Source: Brugia malayi
Taxonomy: Eukaryota; Nematoda; Chromadorea; Rhabditida; Onchocercidae
Assembly (NCBI RefSeq): GCF_000002995.4
Contig: NW_025062479.1
Coordinates: 4,459,221 to 4,523,220 of the forward strand
Direction: 5' to 3'
DNA length: 64,000 nucleotides
Shown: one piece after another, positions 51,804-64,000 of the stretch
Layout: each line of letters starts with the position of its first letter
Position numbering within the stretch: the stretch's first letter is position 1
The notes under the pieces: model-generated
The model's input: the letters and a program-made list of their open reading frames with translations, nothing else
Told to the model about the DNA's origin: nothing
Database searches by the model: none
Made by a program: the position numbers and the translations under genes

Positions 51804-53481
51804 GGTTGAACATAAAATTAATGTCAGTGAAATCCAATGATTTATTCCATTCGACTTTAATAGGAGTCTTCGCAATTTATTTGAAGTCCGCAGGCTAATG
51901 CCGTAGTATTTTCTCTTGCATCATATGCTGCATCCTACAACAAAATGGACTGTTCTAATTGAATATTACAGAAAAGGCTTACCTATTATAAATAACTTCG
52001 TAATACTGGCGACTGGGCAAGTGGATTCTCAATACCGGAACAGTTAATTCACAATTTATTTGTGCATTTGATAGGCAATTTTCTCCAAATTCCAACATCT
52101 CCTTTGTGCTTCCAACCACAATTATCTAAATATCATGCAACCAACATTTTACCATTATTACAGCGAAAAAAGTAATGAAAATAGAAACTGCCAACCACTC
52201 GGTTCTCATTGCGTATAACACATTTTGAGAATGGTCCTTCCATTTTTATGTCTGCTTCGTTTTCAACATCATATTGCGAAGCACATGAGTAACCTGTTTC
52301 ATTGCAACGTGTAGAAGTTGACTCCAAACTACTATTTCTATTGTCGTAGTTAAGTTTCAAACTAAAAATTAATTTCATGATCACAAATACAACACTTTAC
52401 ATTAATGATAACAAACAGCACCAGAGAAAATGGCAAAGTTATCAATTAGATTTAGAGACAAAAAGTCACTTCTGCAAAAAAATATCCTTTTAATATACCT
52501 GACACAACCTCCACCACATGTCTCTGAACAACCAGCAAAAAGAAAGAGAGAGTCGAGGCTAGCTGAATCAGTTTTTTCAACCAAACTAAAGGATCCTAAA
52601 ATTATTCATCGTTAACACTAAGAAAAAAATATTTTATATAGTCTCTACATCAATTTGCGGTTAACTTATACCAAATCTCAAGGTTATAAAAGTTTTGACA
52701 AAATTTTGCTTTAAAGTGGTCCGATGTCAGTAATTCCTAATGCAGTTTCTTATTCCTGAAGAACCAAGAACTCTTCATATGAAAAGATGAAAATACCGTT
52801 CACAGCAGAAGCTGAAATAATAGCTGTCCCATGCTGTCTTAAGCGCGATACATCAAATCTTGGTATTTCCAATCTGACATCCATTAAGGTTAATCTCACT
52901 GACTCCTTATGCAGATTTCTTTTCCAGAAGGGTACTCGAGTTGGAGAAGAATCAGAATGTCTCAAATCTACTACTGGTATTCTAAAAAATAAAGGCTGCT
53001 ATCATCGACAGTAAGCCAAAATTAAAAAAAATATATAGAAGTTTTCTACACTTCTTATATACTATTGCATGAGCTAAATGAAAAAAATCAGACCTCAAAT
53101 TTAAATCCCATTCTGGACAACCAATTATAAATGATAGTGATAAAGGTGTGTTGTTTACATCTTGCATAGCGGTAAAGAGCAAATCTGTTCTGAAAAAAAT
53201 CAACTGCAATAAGCATAAAAAGAATTATCAAAAAATCCAGCATAAAAAAAATTATCAAAAAATCCTACCGTGTCAGAAGCATGCAAAACTTACTTTAAGC
53301 CTCGTGATACGTCATTACCGTTTTGAATCGTTGAAGGAAATGGATAAGTGTGAAAAGGTTTAGTGATCAAAAGGGAAGATATTCGATCAATCATCGAAAT
53401 ATCCAATTCACTTTTACAAGCTGTCATGTTTACTGTCACATCATAATGCTGAAATTGTTGTATGATAAATCTTCAGGAGAA

Positions 53482-53526
<45 letters not shown>

Positions 53527-56500
53527 CACAGTTTCGTCGAAATAATTTAACTGAAAAGTAGGAAATCAAGATCCTTTTATGATGCAAACCTGCGAATTTT
53601 TGCCGTTTTCTATAGTAACCATTAATCGACGGTTTTTATCAGTTGCTGCTGCATTATCACAAAACGAAAATAGCTTGATATTTTCTTCGGCATTCTTGAA
53701 AATAAAATTGAAAAACTTTCTCTATTTGCATACATGGCTCTGAACAAAAATGTCGAAAAAATAATACCGTGCTCGATGAGGCCGGCGACAGAATTTCTAA
53801 TAATTCCACATCAAGCGCTTCGAAATTCATTGAAAAAGAGTAGTTTTCCCGACCTCTTACTTGATTATAATCAAACACGACTCCTTCACCAATAAACCTA
53901 AAGATGTATAAAATTGGACTTTAAAAAAACACAAAAAATATTAAAAGGGAATTACTGTAGATGGTCGTCTGCATACAGATGTTTCGTACTCCGATTTAAT
54001 TCATCCAACTGAACCCCAAACCGCAGAGAAGATGCCTCCTTAAAGAACCTTTCTGCTAATTCTTTGTATGAACTGATAATATCAGCGATGTTTTCGACGT
54101 TTCTAAAATCAGCAATAATTAAACACGCACTGCATTAAACCACAGCGAAATTTTTCATTACGCAAAATGAAACACGTCAAAAAAAAAATACCCGGATTTT
54201 AGCCCGAGGCTCTCAAAAATTAGTTGCAAACCTGTTTCGAACTTCATCTTGTCCAAGGTAATCTTTGTGAGTGAGGACAAATACAACATTGCAAATGCTT
54301 GCTTTAACACTAATCATGTCAGATACAGTATCCGACTTCTTTAAAGTTTCTGCAATGAGAAATGATATGCTACATTTTTGGAAATTTCACTGATATATTT
54401 CACTAATTCTTGTTACCATTCTATAACATTCCTGAGATAAAAACCAACTTTGAGAACAATCGCTTCTCAAAATTTCCTTCCGAAATCTACCAACTCGACC
54501 ATCTCCTACATCACTAAGATTCAACGAAACATTAGCCATTTGTTCTTCAATCGATACTACTGAGGGTTTTCTCTGTGCATCATAAAACATCATCGAACCA
54601 CCCCAATTGCCTGAACACCACAAGAATTTCTGAATTATAAGGAAAAAAAATGTGATGATTAGCACACTACCAAATTCTGTTAAGTAATAAAGTTATACAG
54701 ACTAGACTGCAGTTATCATCCTTAAAATCAACGTTTTACAGACACCAAATTGAAAATTAATAAAGATTACTAATAGTAACATCTACCGTGCTGGAAATCG
54801 GTACCGATTTGGTTGGATGGTACAATTCTTGTTTGCAACTCTGCTTCAACCTGCTGATAATCTTGTATACACATTGGTTTTCCTAAAGTGCATTGTGCAC
54901 CATCTAAAACACAATCAGATAAACTTTTAAAGATACAAAAATCACCGAAGAAAACAAGTGGGAGTAAAGGATTAATTGAAATTACTTAAACGAACCAGAG
55001 TTTGAAGGAGGCTTTGCAATCGCAGCAAAAAATGTTTTCAAAATGCTCAGTTGCGAAGGCGTCAAAAATACACACAAACCATCAAAGTTAAGGCTAATTT
55101 CCTGAATAAAAAAAAAAAGGAGCTACTGTTATCAGAGCAAAAATAAATTGAAATCAAACTTGATACAGTAACAAGAAAACAAGAAAAACCTTTTCCGAAG
55201 ACAAAGAGTACTGCGATGAGATCTCGTTGTTACGTACTCGAACAATAACAGTTTCAACGCTACCACTAAATGATGCAAACAGAACTGGATTCGACTCCAA
55301 CCTGCAACTTTGATTCTTTCTTATTTAAAGTAAAAGAAATAAAAATCAGATAGAGAAGAAATGCACAAAACATACGTAGTACTACTGGAAGAACTTAACG
55401 GTGAGGAAGTAGCAAAAGGAAATTCGTCTTCCATACAGCTGTTACGGGAATAACATGATTCATAAATTGTTGAGGTAGCCGACATCTGTATGGAATATAA
55501 CATACTGTCGCTTTTTTCACAGTGCTCATCTGATGAGTCCGAAGAACCTGACAGTTTCTGGAACTAGAAGTTCTAAACTTTGAAAGTTGAGATGAAAACT
55601 TTCGAAAACTATACACTTCGTTACTGGACAAGAAGCTATTGAAAACAAAATCATCAAGCAAAATGTAGGTCTACCAACCTTCATTGTTTTTTCCTTTTCA
55701 CGTCGAAGATACATACTTGTTATGACTTGTGTTGATGCAGTCATATTTTCTTCTGATAAATCTTTCATCGCTGGCCTAAATGAAAAAAATGACAATGACC
55801 AGCAATATGTAAGCGGATTTTTTAACCGTCTTCCATATTTTGCACCAAAGAATGCACACTTATATACTCACTTGGTAAAAATATCGGTATAAAGACGTAT
55901 GCCTTTTACATGAAAAAGTTTGTTGAAATCTGGAACAGATGATAACGAACGTGGTTGTGAAGTTACCGTTTCAGCGTTAAAAGCTTCCGACTCTAATTGT
56001 TCGTCGATGAGTTCAATCCTATATAAATATAGGGGTACAATGGTCTGTATTTTGTGTAAATTTGGTTTCATAAAAAAATACCCCTGAATTAACATAGTTT
56101 CAAAACAAAAATAAAACTCGAGATTCTTAAAGTATTCGAATTAGAAATTCATTTTCATCAAATGAAAATAATGTTTTGATACTACACCAATCGACTCGCA
56201 GTTCCAACGCAGTGCATAACCAAGACTCTGGATCGGGAACACTTTCCAAGCGAATAATAGCATCGTTGAAAATTAATCGGAAACGAGAGATAACAGCATC
56301 AATGACCTAAATTTCATGCTAATTTCATGCACTTTAAGAGCAAATTCAAGAACTGAATGTATACAGTTTATATGAAGGAAATAGATACCTCAGCAAACTG
56401 TTCAATGCCTCTGTCCTCTGCTTCATTGATAGCTTCCTCTTGATTCAGAAAACTCTGCGCTAGCTCCATAGATGTTGCTAATGATCCCATAACACTTCCA

Positions 56501-57175
56501 AACATAGAAGCCACTGAAGACATGTAAATCATTATCTCGAAGTTCAATAAAATACAAATAATATATCCTGAATTTTATTGAAGACTGAAAAAATCGAAAA
56601 TTTGATCTGTGACCTATATCTCCCGGAAGCTCTTCTGCGCAGTGTTGAAGCTGAAGTGTAAGCTGTAACTGCTTCACCTCCAAATCAACCGATTTCACAA
56701 GGATATATTGCCATGGAACTGTGATAGTGACTTCGCCAATGTAACCTTCAACCACCGTAAATGGTATTTTCATCGATTCAAACGCTTCATTTAATTTCTA
56801 GAGAAACAAAATTTTCAGCTCACCATTTAAACATCGATCAGTGGAATTTGTTAAACTAAATAAAGACCTGGAATTCATAATATTTGAAAAGGATTTAAAT
56901 GCTTTCTTATAAAAAATCCATGCTTGGCAATACTTTGCAGTGTGTTTTGTCTTTCTTTTTCGACAATCAACAACATCTCTCCGAAACTTGAAAATTGATA
57001 CCTGTACGTCCATGTCAACATCGCTAACAGATGCAATGCCACCATAAAGAGTGGCTGATAATTGTTCCAAATTGATGCTAGATTTCAGGAAATCGCTTAA
57101 ATATCTGTGTATAAGAAAGCGACACAAACGTTTTTGTAAGGCATCCGTGATATTAGATAAACCCCAAACAACCAT
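43737..57175 (-). CDS. atg-2: ATG2 autophagy lipid-transfer protein, 2130 aa, 45 exons
   Basis: ATG2 is a rod-shaped bridge-like protein that moves lipid from the ER to the growing phagophore, working with ATG9 and WIPI/ATG18 proteins. Forty-five exons join in phase to 2131 codons including stop; human ATG2A and ATG2B have about 1940 and 2080 residues. The N-terminal chorein region shows KRLCRFLIHRYLSDFL, NLEQLSATLYGG and VEGYIGEVTITVPWQYILV. Internal marks are RIPVVDLR, RIHLPSRQYYEVIYNRLVND, LHLYGGADF, LLPLRINADQDTLEFLEDYV and FKEFTFSPSAVIRLDLNGKR. The C-terminal ATG_C domain has GWILGLLVGLSDFKCTEIRL, GFGIRDLFLMPVNEY and IIKGLQRGAESFGISTATAA. A Vps13 identity was considered and rejected because of the C-terminal domain. 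The start is the first ATG after a TTTTTGCAG acceptor. Exon lists are in the sub-entries. Confidence 0.96.
46092..49464 (-). other. atg-2: atg-2 exons 28-36: C-terminal half including LIR region
   Basis: Exons: 49464-49372, 49261-49085, 47812-47701, 47557-47451, 47336-47135, 47036-46903, 46787-46662, 46538-46343 and 46271-46092. Exon 31 carries DEDFCLLDEIPGSGI, aligned to the vertebrate LIR block around FCIL. The intron between exons 29 and 30 (47813-49084) is the longest of the gene at 1272 nt and holds no recognised feature. Confidence 0.88.
47478..47489 (-). other. atg-2: Candidate LIR (Atg8-binding) motif F-C-L-L in ATG2
   Basis: Codons TTC TGT CTA CTT (about residues 1462-1465) follow acidic DED. 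The arrangement matches the GABARAP-binding LIR described in vertebrate ATG2 proteins (acidic residues then F-C-I-L). Confidence 0.7.
50271..50292. repeat. (TA)n microsatellite in atg-2 intron 26
   Basis: About eleven TA units just outside the exon 26 donor. Confidence 0.9.
51773..51802. repeat. A30 homopolymer in atg-2 intron 21
   Basis: Thirty consecutive A on the + strand (poly-T in the transcript). Length may be unreliable in an assembly. Confidence 0.9.
53485..53522. repeat. (AT)19 microsatellite in atg-2 intron 15
   Basis: Thirty-eight nt of uninterrupted alternating A and T, inside the intron between exons 15 and 16. Confidence 0.95.
54787..57175 (-). other. atg-2: atg-2 exons 1-10: chorein/N-terminal region (residues 1-454)
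   Basis: Exons in transcript order: 57175-57002, 56797-56614, 56513-56389, 56306-56188, 56018-55872, 55775-55679, 55557-55376, 55301-55190, 55101-54996 and 54903-54787. The chorein-like lipid-uptake end is in exons 1-2. Exon 4 codes RFRLIFNDAIIRLE, matching the conserved early repeat. Exon 7 is Ser-rich (SSDSSDEHCEKSDS) and variable, so its boundaries are the least certain here. Confidence 0.9.
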
Positions 57176-57186
57176 ACTGTTACACT

Positions 57187-57195
57187 CTGCAAAAA
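57187..57195 (-). other. atg-2: Candidate trans-splice acceptor of atg-2
   Basis: Minus-strand TTTTTGCAG ends at 57187, leaving an 11-nt leader before the ATG at 57175. Spliced-leader addition is inferred. Confidence 0.5.
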
Positions 57196-60100
57196 CTACA
57201 TCTTACACTATAACACTATGAATACTATGCAATCTCACATCATGCAACTGTAATGCCGACTAAAAAATGAAAAACTGAAATCGATGCATAAACTATTTCT
57301 TCTTCTAAGACAACACTTCTAAAAATCTAGATGTATCAACGAAGTCGCGCATCAACTATAAATCCCGGTATAGAAATGAACCACTTTTTAAGAAGTTTGT
57401 TTAGTTATCTAGACAGATAAATGTGAATAATGACTATCAATCTGACTACATTCCAACCAACAACTAATTAATCTTCGTTCCTGCTAGCAAATTGTAACAT
57501 GTATAACTGAGAAAATGTCTTTATCTAGGAAAATGCCACATACAAAAGGAAATATTATATGAGAAACAAAACACGAAAAAGTAAATATTACAATACACTC
57601 AATCAGAACTGCACCTCTAATTTTTTGTAACACGATAAGCTCTCTCACGACTTCTGAACTGAAAGCAAATTCAACTGACGGGTAGCTACAGATATACCAT
57701 AATTCCAATCTGTTTTCAAACGCGGTATTTGTTTTCGAAGCAGAAATGAAATGAATACTGAAAAGATAACGCTTCCAACGGAAGTAATAGCTTAAACGTT
57801 TAACTGCCACAATTGCAACACAATCGATAGAACTGTGACGCACTCTCTTCAATCATCGCATCTTAGTTCATAGTATTTCTGCGTGTTTTGCGGTTGGCCG
57901 TCGTCTGCTCAGGTGGGTCATCTACCGAATAAAGGTGTAAGTTTTCGTTGAGACTGAGGAGAAAGAATGCTTCATTATATTTCCACATACCTGGAAATAT
58001 TGATCAAAGTCAAAGGAACATCCGTGTTAGCCGACTTGTAATCCTCACTCAATGGAATAGTAGTTTGAGTGCAAGGCAAAGTGATTTGTGGATGCAGTTT
58101 TTATAAGATGTTAATGTGGGGAAAGAAATCTCGTTTGACCCTCCGGCTACGTGCATTTTAACAAAGAATCACGTATTCAGGCTGTGAATATAAATTCGAT
58201 ATTCTTGGTTTCTGTGTAGCAAGTGGACATTTTTATGTATATATTCGGTCCTATATTGATTCTTTTGCTATATTGCATCTTTTGCGTGGCTTGGTTAATT
58301 TAAATCAGCAGCGGTTAATAGTTTCTTATCATATTCTATAATGGAGACACCGTCGACCATCCCCAAAATTCACTGACGTTTTTATCAATTAGACTTTTGG
58401 GACAGAAAAAAATGAAACATTTAAAAGTTGAACGTTAATGTATTAAAGAGACTGCAAACTCGAGGATTTTCAAACATAATCCGTTTCATGCAGATGTTAT
58501 TGTTTACTGCATGGTGAGATACTTTCATACTGAGTTGTTCATTTAGTCATAATGAGCCACACGTGATGAATACCTTGAAAAGTAGTGTGGATGATATAGC
58601 CTCGATAGCGCAGGAACGACTTATAAAGACCATTTATGTGACAAACTTTCTGTTCAACAACCAGCCGTATTAGCACTGTTGGCTGAGGTAAAAGACAAAT
58701 ACTGGTATTTTGTTTAGCATTACCTTTTTTTCTCGTTTTCAGAAAGGTGCTAAATCATGCAGAGTTCCATAAAAAATATCACAATACTTGAAAATCTTTG
58801 TGTTTGCTTGATAATATTTTGCTTCAGGTCATGTAGTACGTTTTCCAAAATGTAGGAATTTTAGTTAGCTGATGATAGCAAAGGTTTTTTTTAAATACAC
58901 GGTTGGACAATGTATGCAATTATGGAAAACCTTCCCCACAAGTCTTGAGTTACGTTTCTATCATGAATTTTTTTACCTTGCAAAAAACTCGACATTTTCA
59001 AAAAAAATTCTACACATTGCTTAAATATGTGGTCCCTATCATGAAATTATTACACACAATATTTTGTGGTCTTTTCTGAATTCACCGCAGTTCATTTTAA
59101 ATACGGAACAAAAAGCTAAGCGACTTGTTAAGTTTTACAGTTAGCGTTCATCAGTTGTGTTTTGTTGTATTCTCGTTTAAGTTTCAAGTTTTATTGTTTA
59201 TTTGGTATATGACTGGGACTTTTCTTCTGGTAACTCTTGAAAGCGGCACTGAATTTTGTAAAAGTTTCTGGGATTTGTCAGAATTTACTTTTATTTCATA
59301 GAAGAAAACAATTCCTACATCGTTTTCCTTCTGATAATGATTTAGTGAGATTATAACTTTCTTATATATTCTGTTCAAAATTGGCAATAAAGAGTTACGT
59401 GAAATCGACTGGGTAGGATCTCAACAATGGTGACTACAAGTATTAGCATTGTGAAAATTCTATAGCCATTTTTTACACTGGTTCTCGATCTCTCAAGATT
59501 CGTATTTTATCATATTGTCACCGGCAAGTTCTTGTATGTTTCCTGAGAAGTTAATTTATTGGAATTAAGACTTTCTAAAGCAAATTATAACCGTTAACTT
59601 GGATTGATTGGATGGTTTTATTTCCAGTGCTCAACTTACTTCCGTATTTATTGCATCATTGTTATGGTGGTAGTTATGTAGCAGCTTCCTCCAAATCTTA
59701 TGGAGTAACTGAGCTTCTTTGTTTTAGACATTCTGGAGTGCTTTTGTGTTAAGCTATTTTTTTGCATATATTCCAGACTTATTTGCGTTACTCAATTATT
59801 CTATCGTATCTGTTCAACATTCACTGGTACCAGAAAACCCATTTCTTCGCCCTACAAACGAAGTATTGTATACACATACACATATTATCAATAATGCAGT
59901 ACAACTTGGTTTGTATTTGTTGCTTGCGACCTTTCGCAGTTGATATAATAGAGCAATTATTTAGGTTGGACTGGTGAGAAAATATTTATGATTGCCTACT
60001 CAGCAAGTGATTCGGTCATCTTGAAGATTGTTTAACTTGATACAAAGAGGATATCGAATTGTTGCTGTTTATACACTGTTTCTTTTCCACGTCTTATAAT

Positions 60101-61215
60101 CGGTAGCTTATGCTCTGAGAGTGGTCTTTTGTCTCTTCCTTTTTAATAAAGTGAATCTTCTAGTTAGTCATTGGTATTTTGTGAAACCATAAAAAATAAT
60201 GGAGGTATTAAATTCAAATGGAAAGTTCAGTTTCAAGAACTCTGGATATATAACCTACCTTTTTTTATCCATGATCACTATGTTTTTAGTTCAGTACTTT
60301 CCGTCACCTTCATAGTTGCTTAGTTCTATGGATCCTCTTTTACACACATGAGTCGTGTTGAAGTGTATTGTTTCTGGAAATATTGTGATATGAATTTATT
60401 GATGATTGCTATTATGTCCTCATCTACTATTTACGCATACGTTGGTCTATTAACATTACAAATGTTTTCTTATCAGCTTTTACTGGAAAGTCGATCACAG
60501 AGAAGTGGTGATAGGTCTTGAAAGAAAAATGCTAACAAAGTTGGCCACAATAGCTTGCAAGAATATGTGAAGCAAGTATAAAAAACACAGAGAGGCGATG
60601 CAACAGATTTGGATGTGAGTTGTGTGGAGATGGTTCTTTAAACTGTTGAATATTTTCAAATAGTTTTTACATTTTCATTATGTCTAAATATTGAGGTAAT
60701 GGCATCATAAAATTGTACAGTACTGGGCCTCAGCTACTGATAACTGTTGATTGGATTATATGAGATAATGCTTTCGAGATATTACACGACAGTTTCTCCA
60801 CTGCTAGCTGATTATGAGTAGTAGAAAAATCATATAAACTGGATTTTTTGAACAAAATTTCTTTTGTTAACTATACCAATTCCATGTGAAATCAAACCCG
60901 CTTCATATTCATCGCTCGTCTGTATGTATGATCGATGGCTGGTAGACTATTTAAAAATTCATCTACTCACCAAGCAGTATGCATTTTGACCAAGAAACAA
61001 GAAGTAGACGACATCCTCTATTTAAAATTTCTTTGTGATTTACTAAGATGATAGCTTTTCTAAATTTTAGCTGCCATAGAATTTTTTGTCCCGATTACAT
61101 TTGAAAGTTGTTTTTGGAAATATTGGTTATCTAGCATTTTGATTCTCATTCATTATCCCAATTGCATAGGATCTCGGGAGGAGAAGGAAGAAGTAATGAA
61201 CATGGAAGGCAATAA

Positions 61216-61440
61216 AAGACCTTTCCGTCTATTACGATTTCCGGGATGAAAAGGAAGATAAGTTTGTTTATTGTGTGCTTTGCAGATTTAGTTATGATTA
61301 AGTCATGATTAAAACATGATTAAAAGAGAAACACGATAAATTTGTAAATAATTTGAAATCATTCCAAAAGACTGAAAATAATTATAACAAATCATATATT
61401 TCTGACATAACAGAAACAAAAATGTCTCGAAAAATTCAGT
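61216..61440 (+). pseudogene. Possible decayed zinc-finger (BED-like) fragment
   Basis: One frame reads DLSVYYDFRDEKEDKFVYC, then VLCRFSYD. After two stops inside a short triplicated ATGATTAA-type repeat it continues LKEKHDKFVNNLKSFQKTE. A C-x2-C pair followed by a KEKH block resembles a BED finger of hAT-type transposases. The similarity is weak and from memory, and chance is possible. Confidence 0.2.
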
Positions 61441-63356
61441 GATATCTCCAATATGTGCGTTAATAGAGGATCTAGCGTGATTCTTTCAGTTTGGTTTGTG
61501 GTGCGTTTTAGAATGTATTTTGAAGGAATAATAATGGTTTCAAATTATTTTTAGGATGCTTTTACATGTATTTAGTCGACAAATCTAGTGCAAGCTTGCC
61601 ATATGGATCCGTAATTTGAAAAGAAAATCCATAATTTGGATGATATAATTACATTTGCTAAGAAGAGGATGCTGGTGGCCGAGTAATAGCTGTTGATTTT
61701 CATAATCTTCCATATGGCTTTCTTAATTTTACACTTATATCGCCTGAACGTGGTGAAGGTGCTAAAATTTGTTTGAATTGAAGAGGCATTTGGTATAATT
61801 GAGACGTCTTCTACGACTTAGGTTTTGTTTTTTAGATAGGCTGTAGAATAGAGGCCAGCATATCATGGTAATTATAACTTCAGTTGTAATGCCGACAAGT
61901 GAATAGCTGGTGACTTTCAGGAAAAAATTAAATACCGTTTTCTGGTTAAATTATAATTTAGATTTTCATATCCGATGAAATTTCAACTAGCTATTTAAGG
62001 AATTGCTATATATACTAAAATTTGGTTTTTTAATTCAAAAAGTATTTGTTCCCACTGAATAATTGTGTTCTATGCTTTTTTAAATTGTTTTTCCTATTGA
62101 CTATCATAAGCAAAGTTAATTTATTTCTTGCTATGATATTCTATAGCCATTATGCGACATATGACTTTTCCTTAAGTCATTATTGCAATGAAGTGCACGT
62201 GTGTTTGTACTCCAGCTAGGAAAATAAGCTTTCACGTAGTTCATTTATTTTCTGTTATGATTCGGTGTAATTGAAACGCGTTGATTTAATCGGATTTCGT
62301 CGCTATAACATCTTTACGCTTTTTAATCAAGGATAAGTTTTGCCGCATTCCGGTTTTCAATTCTTTTTATACAATTTGTTAAGAATTGTTTCTTTACTCG
62401 AAAGCTACAAAAGTCAGCATTTTATGCAAAATCCGTATAAAACAAAAGTGCATTTTTGAAGCTAAAGGATGTAGTTTCTTTTTTGGAATACTATACTTTT
62501 TCAATTTAGGACTTTTTTGGCACTAACTGCAAATTAACCGTATTGAAATTTATGGCTTAGGAGTATTCTTTCTGGCACTTTTTACGAAAGTCCGTATTGA
62601 CTTAGCGTTTGTTTCTTCATTCAGGTTTTTCAGTGGAATTTCGTACTAAATAGTCTTCCAAATATCAGAAATTTTATGTTCTACAACTGTGCAGAGTGTA
62701 ATGGGAGTGAATTGAAGTAATTGGTTCTTTATGATTTATATAACCAGTTGGGGTAAATTGCGCACCAAAATGCTTCAAATGATTAACAGGCGGAAAGGTT
62801 TTTACGCCATCACTGAATAATTGAATATCCTTGTTTAACGATGTTGGCGTTTACCGGACCATGTTTTTAGCTCCCTCTAGAAAGGACACGGCAATTCCTT
62901 CTTATCAGTGAATAGACTGATATTTAAATTTACGCTGTTGTTAAATATAACAAAGTCCTGTTGATAATAAAGATTAGTTCTAGTAAGCATAGCATCATTA
63001 AATTTAATGTCAGTTACTTGTGTGGTCAGTAAATTAATGGCAAAATTTGGAGTATGGAGTTACCTTTGTGTTCTGGGAAAAAACAAGACTGCTCATCGGT
63101 TGACCTATAATAGGAATCATTTGTCGCCGAACTAAATGTATTCCAAATAAATTTTTTGAAAAGTTTGACTGGGAAGGTATGAAGGGAATGTTTTGTATAT
63201 TCAACTGAATTTAATATTCTTGATATTTAGCTGAAGCATAGCATTTTCAGAAACCGATTTGAATCAAAAATACATACGACTGTTGAAGGAACGGCAAAAA
63301 ACATCTGTGGGGTGATCGAATGCGACTGAGTGAAGAAGTCTTTCTCCAACTGTGAC

Positions 63357-63394
<38 letters not shown>

Positions 63395-63432
63395 TGTATG
63401 TAGGTATGTATGTGTGTATGTATGTATGTGTA
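63357..63432. repeat. (GT)n/(GTAT)n microsatellite
   Basis: About 20 nt of pure GT followed by imperfect GTAT units to 63432. Confidence 0.95.
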
Positions 63433-63711
63433 TTAAATCAAGCAATGAAGTGTTGCTATGGAAGCGCCTAAGGAGGAAGTACGGTAGGTGGGCATTTGCT
63501 TTGCTTTGGCAGTAACATTTTAAGTGCTCTGGATTGCTTGAAGTAATCTAGAATTTAGCTTCCCCTTGAACCATTCAATTTAAAGTGGAAAAAAGAGAGT
63601 TCCACCTATTACCACTATTCTTGTTATTACCCGTTAAGTAGTGAGCAGCTACTGATAGACTACCAAAATTACCTAACGACACCCCCACTACCTATTAATT
63701 AAGTACCACTG

Positions 63712-64000
63712 ATGGATTATCCACGATTGGCTTCTTCTACGAAACAGCACGAACAGAAAATGAAGCAGAAAATGAAGCCTACTGGAACAGTAGCAGCAGC
63801 CACTCTCGGTTAGTTGGTGGATGAACTAACGATTTTATTTTGGTTCATGTATACATTGACCGGGAAAAAATGATATCATATGAAGATTATACGAACTTTC
63901 AACATAAGTAAATATATACAGCTGGTGCTGTAGCGGATGAAACTGATTTACAGGAAATGAGAGAGCTTTGATTCAGGAAGCGAAGGAAAGCTTTGACGGG
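63712..64000 (+). CDS. 5' end of an unidentified gene (first two exons, continues past window)
   Basis: Exon 1 is 63712-63808, starting MDYPRLASSTKQHEQKMKQ, followed by a lysine-rich stretch and TGTVAAATL. It ends in a GT donor at phase 1. Exon 2 begins at 63954 after GATTTACAG and continues GNERALIQEAKESFDG to the window edge in an open frame. The two join in phase, and the codon content of exon 2 looks like real protein. The first exon is basic and probably disordered. The family is not recognised, and upstream exons cannot be excluded. Confidence 0.6.

Larger units (their letters stand above)
49727..54610 (-). other. atg-2: atg-2 exons 11-27: central bridge (residues ~455-1311)
   Basis: Exons: 54610-54404, 54349-54232, 54102-53956, 53897-53768, 53694-53590, 53448-53294, 53189-53094, 52981-52797, 52595-52499, 52361-52196, 52125-51983, 51677-51553, 51389-51247, 51163-51025, 50930-50749, 50536-50307 and 49928-49727. 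Repeating beta-groove segments dominate. The end of exon 11 (ATT A/gtg at 54404) was chosen because it is the only donor that gives an open frame into exon 12. Confidence 0.85.
57176..63711. other. Gene-free 6.5-kb stretch right of atg-2
   Basis: The atg-2 upstream region, then AT-rich sequence without a supported gene. It holds a 122-codon minus-strand open frame (57484-57852) of no known family, a possible decayed zinc-finger reading frame near 61220-61440 and a GT/GTAT microsatellite. The last part is upstream of the partial gene at 63712. Confidence 0.5.

Noticed and set aside
43737..57175. First impression of a Vps13-type protein from the N-terminal chorein-like exons
   Set aside because: The N-terminal sequence, the LIR block and the C-terminal ATG_C domain fit ATG2 along the whole length; no Vps13 adaptor-binding domain is present.
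57484..57852. 122-codon minus-strand open frame upstream of atg-2
   Set aside because: Composition is typical of AT-rich chance sequence and no motif or family was recognised. One or two frames of this length are expected by chance in 64 kb.

Overview
The window is a piece of an AT-rich nuclear genome from a nematode. Genes are split by many short introns ending in TTTCAG-type acceptors, start codons sit just behind candidate trans-splice acceptors, and three transthyretin-like genes of the type expanded in nematodes lie in a row. The adaptor gene is closest to the worm form SEM-5. The overall style suggests a filarial or other clade III worm, but this is inferred from remembered protein families, not from a search. 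No bacterial genes, rRNA, tRNA or CRISPR were recognised.

Layout from left to right. 58-4734 (+): the C-terminal half of DDB1, cut by the window edge. 6248-7364 (+): MBF1/EDF1 coactivator. 10593-11628, 13129-16205 and 17391-18474 (+): three secreted transthyretin-like proteins. 20105-22531 (+): SEM-5/GRB2 adaptor. 24665-27589 (+): mitochondrial sideroflexin. 31819-41202 (+): SYD-2/liprin-alpha in 32 exons. 43737-57175 (-): ATG2 in 45 exons, convergent with syd-2. 63712-64000 (+): the first two exons of an unidentified gene that runs off the right edge. The exon chains for liprin (1260 codons plus stop) and ATG2 (2130 codons plus stop) keep frame at every junction, which supports the models strongly.

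The genes do not form one pathway. They are mostly housekeeping and conserved signalling genes: ubiquitin-ligase adaptor, transcription coactivator, Ras-pathway adaptor, mitochondrial amino-acid carrier, presynaptic scaffold and autophagy lipid-transfer protein. The notable signals are in splicing and small motifs. They include a sem-5 junction that lacks an AG acceptor, a probable GC-AG intron in a transthyretin-like gene, a 93-nt stop-free in-frame intron in sideroflexin, a fused AG/GTAAGT splice site, a foldback element next to a liprin acceptor, and a conserved candidate LIR motif in ATG2. Long gene-free stretches (7.4-10.6, 27.6-31.8, 41.2-43.7 and 57.2-63.7 kb) hold only low-complexity sequence, microsatellites and chance ORFs as far as could be seen.
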